In this document: positions 23,094 through 35,100 of the stretch, one piece after another
Position numbering within the stretch: the stretch's first letter is position 1
Layout: each line of letters begins with the position of its first letter
Source: Micromussa lordhowensis
Lineage: Eukaryota > Cnidaria > Anthozoa > Scleractinia > Lobophylliidae
Assembly (NCBI GenBank): GCA_964020085.1
Contig: OZ026600.1
Span: 10,823,348-10,887,347 of the forward strand
DNA: 64,000 nt
Direction of reading: 5' to 3'
The notes under the pieces: generated by a model
Database searches by the model: none
The model's input: the letters and a program-made list of their open reading frames with translations, nothing else
What the model was told of the DNA's origin: nothing
Translations under genes and position numbers: made by a program

Positions 23094-26000
23094 CCAGCCC
23101 GGCAGGTCCCCGGGTGCGGCCGGCTGGCTGCCTCGTTAGCCGAGCTTGGCGCGGCGCAAGTTTGCAAACTAATGTCACCAAAGCACTACCGGGGTCGGTC
23201 TAAGTCCACATGCGAAGTTTTGGAGCTGCGCAAAATGTCACACAATGCTAACCAGCCCGGCAGATCCCTGGGTGCGGCCGGCTGGCTGCCTCGTTATCCG
23301 AGCTTGGCGCGCGTCGCAACTTTCCAAACCAATGGCACCAAAGCACTTCCGGGGTCGGTCCGAGTCCACATGCAAAGTTCCGGAGCTGCGCAAAATGTCA
23401 CACTATGCTAAGTAGCCCGATTGCTAATTAGCCGAGGTTGGCGCGCGTCACATCTTTGCAAACTAATGGCACCAAAGCACTCCCAGGGTTGGTCCGAGTC
23501 CACATGCAAAGTTTGGGAGCTGCGCAACATGTCACACTATTCTAACCAGCCCGGTAGATGCCCGGGTGCGGCCGGCTGGTTGCCTCGTTAGCCGAGCTTG
23601 GCGCACGTCGCAACTTTGCAAACTAATGTCACCAAAGCAATCCTGGGGTCGGTCCGGGTCCACATGCAAAGTTTCGGAGCTGCGCAAAATGTCACACTAT
23701 GCTAACCAGCCCGATTGCTAATAAGCCGAGCTTGGCGCGCGTCGCAACTTTGCAAACTAATGGCACCAAAGCGCTCCCGGGGTCGGTCCGAGTCCACATG
23801 CAAAGTTTCGGAGCTGCGCAAAATGTCACACTATGCTAAGCAGCCCGGCAGATCCCCGGCTGCGACCGGCTGGCTTGCTAGTTAGCCGAGTTTGGTGCGC
23901 GTCGCAACTTTGCAAACTTATGCCACCAAAGCTGTCCCGGGGTCGGTCCAGGTCCACATGCAAAGTTTCGGAGCTCCGCAAAATGTCACACTATGCTAAG
24001 CAGCCCGATTGCTAATTAGCCGAGCTTAGCGCGCGTCGCAACTTTGCAAACTAATGGCATCAAAGCACTCCCGGGTTCGGTCCGAATCCACATGCAAAGT
24101 TTCGGAGCTGCGCAAAATGTCAGACTATGCTAAGCGGCCCGGCAGATCCCCGGGTGCGGCCGGCTGGCTGGCTAGTTAGCCGAGCTTGGCGCGCCTCGCC
24201 CAACTTTGCAAACTAATGGCACCAAAGCACTACCTGCGTCGGTCCGGGTCCACATGCAAAGTTTCGGAGCTGCGCAAAATGTCACACTATGCTAAACAGC
24301 CCGATTGCTAATTAGCCGAGCTCGGCGCGCGTCGCAACTTTGCAAACTAATGGCACCAAAGCACTCCCGGGGTCTGTCCGAGTCCACATGCAAAGTTTCG
24401 GAGCTGCGCAAAATGTCACACTATGCTAACCAGCGCGATTGCTAATTAGCCGAGCTTTGCGTACTTCGCAAATTTGCAAACTAATGGCACCAAAGCACTC
24501 CTGGGTTCGGTCCGGGTCCACATGCAAAGTTTTGGAGCTACGCAAAATGTCACACTATGCTAACTAGCCCGATTGCTAATTAGCCGAGCTTGGCGCGCGT
24601 CGCAACTTTGCAAACTAATGGCACCAAAGCACTCCCGGGGTCGGTCCGAGTCCACATGCAAAGTTTCGGAGCAGCGAGAAATGTCACACTATGCCAATTA
24701 GCCCGGGAGATGCCCAGGTGTGGCCGGCGGGCTGCCTTGTTAGCCGAGCTTGGCGTGCGTCGCAACTTTGCAAACTAATGGCACCAAAGCACTCCCGGGG
24801 TCGGTCCGGGTCCACATGCAAAGTTTCGGAGGTGCGCAAAATGTGACACTATGCTAACCAGTCGGATTGCTAGTTAGCCGAGCTTGGCGCGTGTCGCAAC
24901 TTTGCAAACTAATGGCACCAAAGCACTCCCTGGGTCGGTCCAGGTCCATATGCAAAGTTTCGGAGCTGCGGAAATTGTGACACTATGCTAACCAGCCCGA
25001 TTGCTAATTAGCCGAGCTTGGCGCACGTCGCAACTTTGCAAACTAATGGCACCAAAGCACTCCTGGGGTTGGTCCGAGCCCACATGCAAAGTTTCGGAGC
25101 TGCGCAAAATGTCACACTATTCTAACCGGCACGATTGCTAATAAGCCGAGCTTGGCGTGCGTCGCAACTTTGCAAACTAATGGCACAAAAGCACTCCCGG
25201 GGTCGGTCCGAGTCCACATGCAAAGTTTCGGAGCTGCGCAAAATGTCACACTATGCTAACCAGCCCGATTGCTAATTAGCCGAGCTTGGCATGCGTCGCA
25301 ACTTTGCAAACTAATGGCACCAAAGCACTCCCGGGGTCGGTCCGGGTCCACATGCAAAGTTTTGGAGCTGCACAAAATGTCACACTATGCTAACTAGCCC
25401 GATTGCTAATTAGCCGAGCTTGGCGCGCGTCGCAACTTTGCAAACTAATGGCATTAAAGCACTCCCGGGTCGGTCCGAGTCCACATGCAAAGTTTCTTAG
25501 CAGCGAAAAATGTCACACTGTGCCAACCAGCCCGGCAGATGCCCGGGTGCAGCCGGCTGGCTGCCTCATTAGCCGAGCTTGGCGCGCGTCGCAACTTTGC
25601 AAACTAATGGCACCAAAGCACTCCCGGGGTCGGTCCGGGTCCACATGCAAAGTTTCGGAGCTGCGCAAAATGTCACACTATGCTAACCAGTCGGATTGCT
25701 AGTTAGCCGAGCTTGGCGCGCGTCGCAACTTTTCAAACTCATGGCACCAAAGCAATCCCGGGGTTGGTCCGAGTCCACATGCAAAGTTTCGGAGCTGCGC
25801 AAAATGTCACACTCTGCTAACCAGCCCGATTCCTAATTAGCCGAGCTTGGCGCGCGTCGAAACTTTGCAAAGTAATGGCACCAAAGCACTCCAGTGGTTG
25901 GTCCGAGTCCACATGCAAAGTTTCGGAGCTGCGCAAAATGTCACACTATGCTAACCAGCCCGGCCGATCCCCGGGTGCGGCCGGCTGGCTGCCCCGTTAG

Positions 26001-26130
26001 CCGAGCTTGGCGTGCGTCGCAACTTTGCAAACTAATGGCACCAAACTACTCCCGGGGTCGGTCCGGGTCCACATGCAAAGTTTCGGAGCTGCGCAATATG
26101 TCACACTATCCTAAGAAGCCTGATTGCTAA

Positions 26131-26982
26131 TTAGCCGAGCTTGGCGCGCGTCGCAACTTTTCAAACTAATGGCACCAAAGCACTCCCGGGGTCGGTCCGG
26201 GTCCACATGCAAAGTTTCGGAGCTGCGCAAAATGTCACTATGCTAACCAGTCGGATTGCTAGTTAGCCGAGCTTGACGCGCGTCGCAACTTTGCAAACTA
26301 ATGGCACCAAAGCACTCCCGGGGTCGGTCCAAGTCCACATGCAAAGTTTTGGACCTGCGCAAAATGTCACACTATGCTAACCAGCCCGGCAGATCCCCGG
26401 GTGTGGCCGGCTGGCTGGCTAGTTAGCCGAGCTTGGCGCGCGTTGCAACTTTGCAAACTAATGGCACCAAACTACTCCCGGGGTCGGTCCGGGTCCACAT
26501 GCAAAGTTTCGGAGCTGCGCAATATGTCACACTATCCTAAGAAGCCTGATTGCTAATTAGCCGAGCTTGGCGCGCGTCGCAACTTTTCAAACTAATGGCA
26601 CCAAAGCACTCCCGGGGTCGGTCCGGGTCCACATGCAAAGTTTCGGAGCTGCGCAAAATGTCACTATGCTAACCAGTCGGATTGCTAGTTAGCCGAGCTT
26701 GACGCGCGTCGCAACTTTGCAAACTAATGGCACCAAAGCACTCCCGGGGTCGGTCCAAGTCCACATGCAAAGTTTTGGACCTGCGCAAAATGTCACACTA
26801 TGCTAACCAGCCCGGCAGATCCCCGGGTGTGGCCGGCTGGCTGGCTAGTTAGCCGAGCTTGGCGCGCGTTGCAACTTTGCAAACTAATGGCACCAAAGCA
26901 CTCCCGGGGTCGGTCCGGGTCCACATGCAAAGTTTCGGAGCTGCGCAATATGTCACACTATCCTAAGAAGCCTGATTGCTAA
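26131..26982. repeat. 426-bp trimer tandem duplication, only in HOR-B copy 1
   Basis: 26131-26556 and 26557-26982 are two near-identical copies of a trimer (134 + 132 + 160 bp). Both carry the same CA deletion, reading GTCACTATG instead of GTCACACTATG, and the same GAGCTTGACGCG variant. HOR-B copy 2 has one copy only: the offset between copies falls from 8,950 at 25894/34844 to 8,524 at 26800/35324. The duplication or its loss therefore postdates the duplication of HOR-B. Confidence 0.93.
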
Positions 26983-28173
26983 TTAGCCGAGCTTGGCGCT
27001 CGTCGCAATTTTGCAAACTAATGGCACCAAAGCACTCCCGGGGTCGGTCCAAGTCCACATGCAAAGTTTCGGAGCTGCGCAAAAGGTCACACTATGCTAA
27101 CCAGCCCGGCAGATCCCCGGGTGCGGCCGGCTGGCTGCCTCGTTAGCCGAGCTTGGCGCGCGTCTCAACTTTGCAAACTAATGGCACCAAAGCACTCCCG
27201 GGGTCGGTCCGGGTCCACATGCAAAGTTTTGGAGCTGCGCAAAATGTCACACTATGCTAACCAGCCCGATTGCTAATTAGCCGACCTTGGCGTGCGTCGC
27301 AACTTTTCAAACTTATGGCACCAAAGCACTCCCAAGGTCGGTCCGAGTCCACATGCAAAGTTTCGGAGGTGAGCAAAATGTCACACTACGCTAACCAGCC
27401 CGGCAGATGCCTGGGTGCGGCCGGCTGGCTGCCTCGTTAGCCGAGCTTGGCGCGCGTCGCAAGTTTGCAAACTAATGGCACCAAAGCACTCCCGGGGTTG
27501 GTCCGAGTCCACATGCAAAGTTTGGGAGCTGCGCAAAATGTCACACTATTCTAACCAGCCCGGTAGATGCCCGGGTGCGGCCGGCTGGTTGCCTCGTTAG
27601 CCGAGCTTGGCGCACGTCGCAACTTTGGAAACTAATGCCACCAAAGCAATCCTGGGGTCGGTCCAGGTCTACATGCAAAGTTTCGGAGCTGCGCAAAATG
27701 TCACACTATGCTAACCAGCCCGATTGCTAATTAGCCGACCTTCGCGCGCGTCGCAACTTTTCAAACTTATGGCACCAAAGCACTCCCAAGGTCGGTCCGA
27801 GTCCACATGCAAAGTTTCGGAGCTGCGCAAAATGTCACACTATGCTAACCAGCCCGGCAGATGCCTGGGTGTGGCCGGCTGGCTGCCTCGTTAGCCGAGC
27901 TTGGCGCGCGTCGCAAGTTTGCAAACTAATGGCACCAAAGCACTCCCGGGGTTGGTCCGAGTCCACATGCAAAGTTTGGGAGCTGCGCAAAATGTCACAC
28001 TATTCTAACCAGCCCGGTAGATGCCCGGGTGCTGCCGGCTGGTTGCCTCGTTGGCCAGGCTTGGCGCACGTCGCAACTTTGCAAACTAATGCCACCAAAG
28101 CAATACTGGGGTCGGTCCGGGTCCACATGCAAAGTTTCGGAGCTGCGCAAAATGTCACACTATGCTAACCAGC

Positions 28174-28187
28174 CCGATTGCCGATTG
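28174..28187. repeat. CCGATTG doublet in a 128-bp deletion monomer
   Basis: CCGATTG is tandemly doubled and runs directly into CTTGGCGCG, replacing the palindrome GCTAATTAGC and the CCGAG block. The monomer is 128 bp. The same lesion is at 36698-36711, 48103-48116 and 53871-53884, always next to the same flanking monomers, so it is one ancestral event copied by larger duplications. Confidence 0.9.
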
Positions 28188-31100
28188 CTTGGCGCGCGTC
28201 GCAACTTTGCAAACTAATGGCACCAAAGCACTCCCGGGGTCGGTCCGAGTCCACATGCAAAGTTTGGAAGCTGCACAAACTGTCACACTATGCTAACCAG
28301 CCCGGCAGATCCCCGGGTGCGGCCGGCTGGCTGCCTCGTTAGCGGAGCTTGGCGCGCATCGTAACTTTGCAAACTAATGGCACCAAAGCACTCCCGGGGT
28401 CGGTCCGAGTCCAATATGGAAAGTTTCGGAGCTGCGCAAAATGTCACACTGTGCTAACCAGGCCGGCAGATCCCCAGGTGTGGCCGGCTGGCTGCCTCGT
28501 TAGTCGAGCTTTGCGCGCATCGCAACTTTGCAAAGTAAGGGCACCAAAGCACTCCCGGGGTCGGTCCAGGTCCACATGCAAAGTTTCAGAGCTGCGCAAT
28601 ATGTTACACTATGCTAGCCAGCCCGATTGCTAATTAGTCGAGCTTGTCGCGTGTCGCAACTTCGCAAACTAGTGGCAGCAAAGCACTCCCGGGGTCGGTC
28701 CGGGTCCACATGCAAAGTTTCGGAGCTGCGCAATATGTCACACTATCCTAAGAAGCCCGATTGCTAATTAGCCGAGCTTGGCGCGCGTCGCAATTTTGCA
28801 AACTAATGGCACCAAAGCACTCCCGGGGTCGGTCCAAGTCCACATGCAAAGTTTCGGAGCTGCGCAAAAGGTCACACTATGCTAACCAGCCCGGCCCATC
28901 CCCGGGTGCGGCCGGCTGGCTGCCTCGTTAGCCGAGCTTGGTGCGCGTCGCAACTTTGCAAACTAATGGCACCAAAGTACTCCCGGGGTCGGTCCGGGTC
29001 CACATGCAAAGTTTCGGAGCTGCGCAAAATGTCACACTATACTAACCAGCCCGATTGCTAATAAGCCGAGCTTGGCGCGTGTCGCAACTTTGCAAACTAA
29101 TGGCACCAAAGCACTCCCGGGGTCGGTCCGAGTCCACATGCAAAGTTTCGGAGCTGTGCAAAATATCACACTATGCTAACCAGCCCGATTGCTAATTAGC
29201 CGAGCTTGGCGCGCGTTGCAACTTTGCAAACTAATGGCACCAAAGCACTCCCGGGGTCGGTCCGGGTCCACATGCAAAGTTTCGAAGCTGCGCAAAATGT
29301 CACACTATGCCAACCAGCCCGGCAGATGCCCGGGTGCAGCCGGCTGGCTGCCTTGTTAGCCGAGCTTGGCGCGCGTCGCAACATTGCAAACTAATGGCAC
29401 CAAAGCACTCCCGGGGTCGGTCCGAGTCCACATGCAAAGTTTCGGAGCTGCGCAAATTGTGACACTATGCTAACCAGCCCGATTGCTAATTAGCCGAGCT
29501 TGGCGCGCATCGCAACTTTGCAAACTAATGGCACCAAAGCACTCCCGGGGTCGGTCCGAGTCCACATGCAAAGTTTCGAAGCTGCGCAAACTGTCACACT
29601 ATGCTAACCAGCCCGGCAGATCCCCGGGTGCGGCCGGCTGGCTGCCTCGTTAGCCGAGCTTGGCGCGCCTTGCAACTTTGCAAACTAATGGCACCAAAGC
29701 ACTCCCGGGGTCGGTCCGAGTCCAATATGCAAAGTTTTGGAGCTGCGCAAAATGTCACACTGTGCTAACCAGGGCGGCAGATCCCCAGGTGTGGCTGGCT
29801 GGCTGCCTCGTTAGTCGAGCTTTGCGTGCATCGCAACTTTGCAAAGTAATGGCACCAAAGCACTCCCGGGGTCGGTCCAGGTCCACATGCAAGGTTTCGG
29901 AGCTCCGCAAAATGTCACACTATGCTAAGAAGCCCGATTGCTAATAAGCCGAGCTTGGCGGGCGTCGCAACTTTGCAAACTAATGGCACCAAAGCACTCC
30001 CGGGGTCGGTCCGAGCCCACATGCAAAGTTTCGGAGCTGCGCAAAATGTCACACTATGCTAACCAGCCCGATTGCTAATTAGCCGAGCTTGGCGCGTGTC
30101 GCAACTTTGCAAACTAATGGCACCAAAGCACTCCCGGGGTCGGTCCGGGTCCACATGCAAAGTTTTGGAGCTGCACAAAATGTCACACTATGCTAACTAG
30201 CCCGATTGCTAATTAGCCGAGCTTGGCGCGCGTCGCAACTTTTCAAACTAATGGCACCAAAGCACTCCCGGGGTCGGTCCGAGTCCACATAAAAAGTTTC
30301 GGAGCAGCGAAAAATGTCACACTGTGCCAACCAGCCCGGCAGATGCCCGGGTGTAGCCGGCTGGCTGCCTCGTTAGCCGAGCTTGGCGCGCGTCGCAACT
30401 TTGCAAACAAATGGGACCAAAGCACTCCCGGGGTCGGTCCGGGTCCACATGCAAAGTTTCGGAGCTGCGCAAAATGTCACACTATGCTAACCAGTCGGAT
30501 TGCTAGTTAGCCGAGCTTGGCGCGCGTCGCAACTTTTCAAACTAATGGCACCAAATCACTCCCGGGGTTGGTCCGAGTCCACATGCAAAGTTTCGGAGCT
30601 GCACAAAATGTCACACTCTGCTAACCAGTCGGATTGCTAGTTAGCCGAGCTTGGCGTGCGTCGCAACTTTTCAAACTAATGGCACCAAATCACTCCCGGG
30701 GTTGGTCCGAGTCCACATGCAAAGTATCTGAGCTGTGCAAAATGTCACACTCTGCTAACCAGCCCGATTGCTAATTAGCCGAGCTTGGCGCGCGTCAAAA
30801 ATTTGCAAACTAATGGCACAAAAGCACTCCCGTGGTTGGTCCGAGTCCACATGCAAAGTTTCGGAGCTGCGCAAAATGTCACACTATGCTAACCAGCCCG
30901 GCAGATCCCCGGGTGCGGCCGGCTGGTTGCCTCGTTAGCCGAGCTTGGCGCGCGTCGCAACTTTGCAAACTAATGGCACCAAAGCACTCCCGGGGTCGGT
31001 CCTGGTCCACATGCAAAGTTTTGGAGCTGCACAAAATGTCACACTATGCTAACTAGCCCGATTGCTAATTAGCCGAGCTTGGCGCGCGTCGCAACTTTGC

Positions 31101-32134
31101 AAACTAATGGCACCAGAGCACTCCCGGGGTCGGTCCGAGTCCACATGCAAAGTTTCGAAGCTGCGCAAACTGTCACACTATGCTAACCAGCCCGGCAGAT
31201 CCCCGGGTGCGGCCGGCTGGCTGCTTCATTAGCCAAGCTTGGCGCCTTCCAACTTTGCAAACTAATGGCACCAAAGCACTCCCGGGGTTGGTCCGAGTCC
31301 AATATGCAAAGTTTCGGAGCTGCGCAAAATGTCACACTGTGCTAACCAGTCCGGCAGATCCCCAGGTGTGGCCGGCTGGCTGCCTCGTTAGTCGAGCTTT
31401 GCGCGCATCGCAACTTTGCAAAGTAATGGCACCAAAGCACTCCCGGGGTCGGTCCGGGTCCACATGCAAAGTTTCGGAGCTCCGCAAAATCTCACACTAT
31501 GCTAACCAGCCGGATTGCTAATTAGCCGAGCTTGGCGCACGTCGCAAATTCGCAAACTAATGGCACCAAAGCACTCCTGGGTTCGGTCTGGGTCCACATG
31601 CAAAGTTTCGGAGCTGCGCAAAATGTCACACTATGCTAACTAGCCCGATTGCTACTTAGCCGAGCTTGGCGCGCGTCGCAACTTTGCAAACTAATGGCAC
31701 CAAAGCACTCCCAAGGCCGGTCCGGGTGCATATGCAAAGTTTCGGAGCTGCCCAAATTGTGACACTATGCTAACCAGCCCGATTGCTAATTAGCCGAGCT
31801 TGGCGCACGTCGCAACTTTGCAAACTAATGGCACCAAAGCACTCCCAGGGTCGGTCCGGGTCCACATGCAAAGCTTTGGAGCTGCACAAAATGTCACACT
31901 ATGCTAACTAGCCCGATTGCTAATTAGCCGAGCTTGGCGCGCGTCGCAACTTTGCAAACTAATGGCACCAAAGCATTCCCGGGGTCGGTCCGAGTCCACA
32001 TGCAAAGTTTCGGAGCAGCGAAAAATGTCACACTGTGCCAACCAGCCCAGCAGATGCCCGGGTGCAGCAGGCTGCCTGCCTCGTTAGCCGAGCTTGGCGC
32101 ACGTCGCAACTTTGCAAACTAATGGCACCAAAGC

Positions 32135-35100
32135 ACTACCGGGGTCGGTCTAAGTCCACATGCGAAGTTTTGGAGCTGCGCAAAATGTCACACAATGCTA
32201 ACCAGCCCGGCAGATCCCTGGGTGCGGCCGGCTGGCTGCCTCGTTATCCGAGCTTGGCGCGCGTCGCAACTTTCCAAACCAATGGCACCAAAGCACTTCC
32301 GGGGTCGGTCCGAGTCCACATGCAAAGTTCCGGAGCTGCGCAAAATGTCACACTATGCTAAGTAGCCCGATTGCTAATTAGCCGAGGTTGGCGCGCGTCA
32401 CATCTTTGCAAACTAATGGCACCAAAGCACTCCCAGGGTTGGTCCGAGTCCACATGCAAAGTTTGGGAGCTGCGCAACATGTCACACTATTCTAACCAGC
32501 CCGGTAGATGCCCGGGTGCGGCCGGCTGGTTGCCTCGTTAGCCGAGCTTGGCGCACGTCGCAACTTTGCAAACTAATGTCACCAAAGCAATCCTGGGGTC
32601 GGTCCGGGTCCACATGCAAAGTTTCGGAGCTGCGCAAAATGTCACACTATGCTAACCAGCCCGATTGCTAATAAGCCGAGCTTGGCGCGCGTCGCAACTT
32701 TGCAAACTAATGGCACCAAAGCGCTCCCGGGGTCGGTCCGAGTCCACATGCAAAGTTTCGGAGCTGCGCAAAATGTCACACTATGCTAAGCAGCCCGGCA
32801 GATCCCCGGCTGCGACCGGCTGGCTTGCTAGTTAGCCGAGTTTGGTGCGCGTCGCAACTTTGCAAACTTATGCCACCAAAGCTGTCCCGGGGTCGGTCCA
32901 GGTCCACATGCAAAGTTTCGGAGCTCCGCAAAATGTCACACTATGCTAAGCAGCCCGATTGCTAATTAGCCGAGCTTAGCGCGCGTCGCAACTTTGCAAA
33001 CTAATGGCATCAAAGCACTCCCGGGTTCGGTCCGAATCCACATGCAAAGTTTCGGAGCTGCGCAAAATGTCAGACTATGCTAAGCGGCCCGGCAGATCCC
33101 CGGGTGCGGCCGGCTGGCTGGCTAGTTAGCCGAGCTTGGCGCGCCTCGCCCAACTTTGCAAACTAATGGCACCAAAGCACTACCTGCGTCGGTCCGGGTC
33201 CACATGCAAAGTTTCGGAGCTGCGCAAAATGTCACACTATGCTAAACAGCCCGATTGCTAATTAGCCGAGCTCGGCGCGCGTCGCAACTTTGCAAACTAA
33301 TGGCACCAAAGCACTCCCGGGGTCTGTCCGAGTCCACATGCAAAGTTTCGGAGCTGCGCAAAATGTCACACTATGCTAACCAGCGCGATTGCTAATTAGC
33401 CGAGCTTTGCGTACTTCGCAAATTTGCAAACTAATGGCACCAAAGCACTCCTGGGTTCGGTCCGGGTCCACATGCAAAGTTTTGGAGCTACGCAAAATGT
33501 CACACTATGCTAACTAGCCCGATTGCTAATTAGCCGAGCTTGGCGCGCGTCGCAACTTTGCAAACTAATGGCACCAAAGCACTCCCGGGGTCGGTCCGAG
33601 TCCACATGCAAAGTTTCGGAGCAGCGAGAAATGTCACACTATGCCAATTAGCCCGGGAGATGCCCAGGTGTGGCCGGCGGGCTGCCTTGTTAGCCGAGCT
33701 TGGCGTGCGTCGCAACTTTGCAAACTAATGGCACCAAAGCACTCCCGGGGTCGGTCCGGGTCCACATGCAAAGTTTCGGAGGTGCGCAAAATGTGACACT
33801 ATGCTAACCAGTCGGATTGCTAGTTAGCCGAGCTTGGCGCGTGTCGCAACTTTGCAAACTAATGGCACCAAAGCACTCCCTGGGTCGGTCCAGGTCCATA
33901 TGCAAAGTTTCGGAGCTGCGGAAATTGTGACACTATGCTAACCAGCCCGATTGCTAATTAGCCGAGCTTGGCGCACGTCGCAACTTTGCAAACTAATGGC
34001 ACCAAAGCACTCCTGGGGTTGGTCCGAGCCCACATGCAAAGTTTCGGAGCTGCGCAAAATGTCACACTATTCTAACCGGCACGATTGCTAATAAGCCGAG
34101 CTTGGCGTGCGTCGCAACTTTGCAAACTAATGGCACAAAAGCACTCCCGGGGTCGGTCCGAGTCCACATGCAAAGTTTCGGAGCTGCGCAAAATGTCACA
34201 CTATGCTAACCAGCCCGATTGCTAATTAGCCGAGCTTGGCATGCGTCGCAACTTTGCAAACTAATGGCACCAAAGCACTCCCGGGGTCGGTCCGGGTCCA
34301 CATGCAAAGTTTTGGAGCTGCACAAAATGTCACACTATGCTAACTAGCCCGATTGCTAATTAGCCGAGCTTGGCGCGCGTCGCAACTTTGCAAACTAATG
34401 GCATTAAAGCACTCCCGGGTCGGTCCGAGTCCACATGCAAAGTTTCTTAGCAGCGAAAAATGTCACACTGTGCCAACCAGCCCGGCAGATGCCCGGGTGC
34501 AGCCGGCTGGCTGCCTCATTAGCCGAGCTTGGCGCGCGTCGCAACTTTGCAAACTAATGGCACCAAAGCACTCCCGGGGTCGGTCCGGGTCCACATGCAA
34601 AGTTTCGGAGCTGCGCAAAATGTCACACTATGCTAACCAGTCGGATTGCTAGTTAGCCGAGCTTGGCGCGCGTCGCAACTTTTCAAACTCATGGCACCAA
34701 AGCAATCCCGGGGTTGGTCCGAGTCCACATGCAAAGTTTCGGAGCTGCGCAAAATGTCACACTCTGCTAACCAGCCCGATTCCTAATTAGCCGAGCTTGG
34801 CGCGCGTCGAAACTTTGCAAAGTAATGGCACCAAAGCACTCCAGTGGTTGGTCCGAGTCCACATGCAAAGTTTCGGAGCTGCGCAAAATGTCACACTATG
34901 CTAACCAGCCCGGCCGATCCCCGGGTGCGGCCGGCTGGCTGCCCCGTTAGCCGAGCTTGGCGTGCGTCGCAACTTTGCAAACTAATGGCACCAAACTACT
35001 CCCGGGGTCGGTCCGGGTCCACATGCAAAGTTTCGGAGCTGCGCAATATGTCACACTATCCTAAGAAGCCTGATTGCTAATTAGCCGAGCTTGGCGCGCG

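Larger units (their letters stand above)
23094..32134. repeat. HOR-B copy 1: 62-monomer, 8,950-bp higher-order repeat
   Basis: Anchor 23299 corresponds to 32249, a period of 8,950 bp; the repeat junction lies near 23185 and 32135. The order from 23299 is 1S-1L-1S-1L-1S-1L-3S-1L-5S-1L-2S-1L-2S-1L-2S-1L-1S-1L-1S-2L-1S-2L-1S-2L-2S-1L-2S-1L-1S-2L-3S-1L-3S-1L-1S-2L-4S-2L. That is 37 S and 25 L. The lengths sum to 8,950 once one 128-bp monomer, two 132-bp monomers, one 136-bp monomer and four 1-bp indels are counted. No gene or inserted element is visible. Confidence 0.95.
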
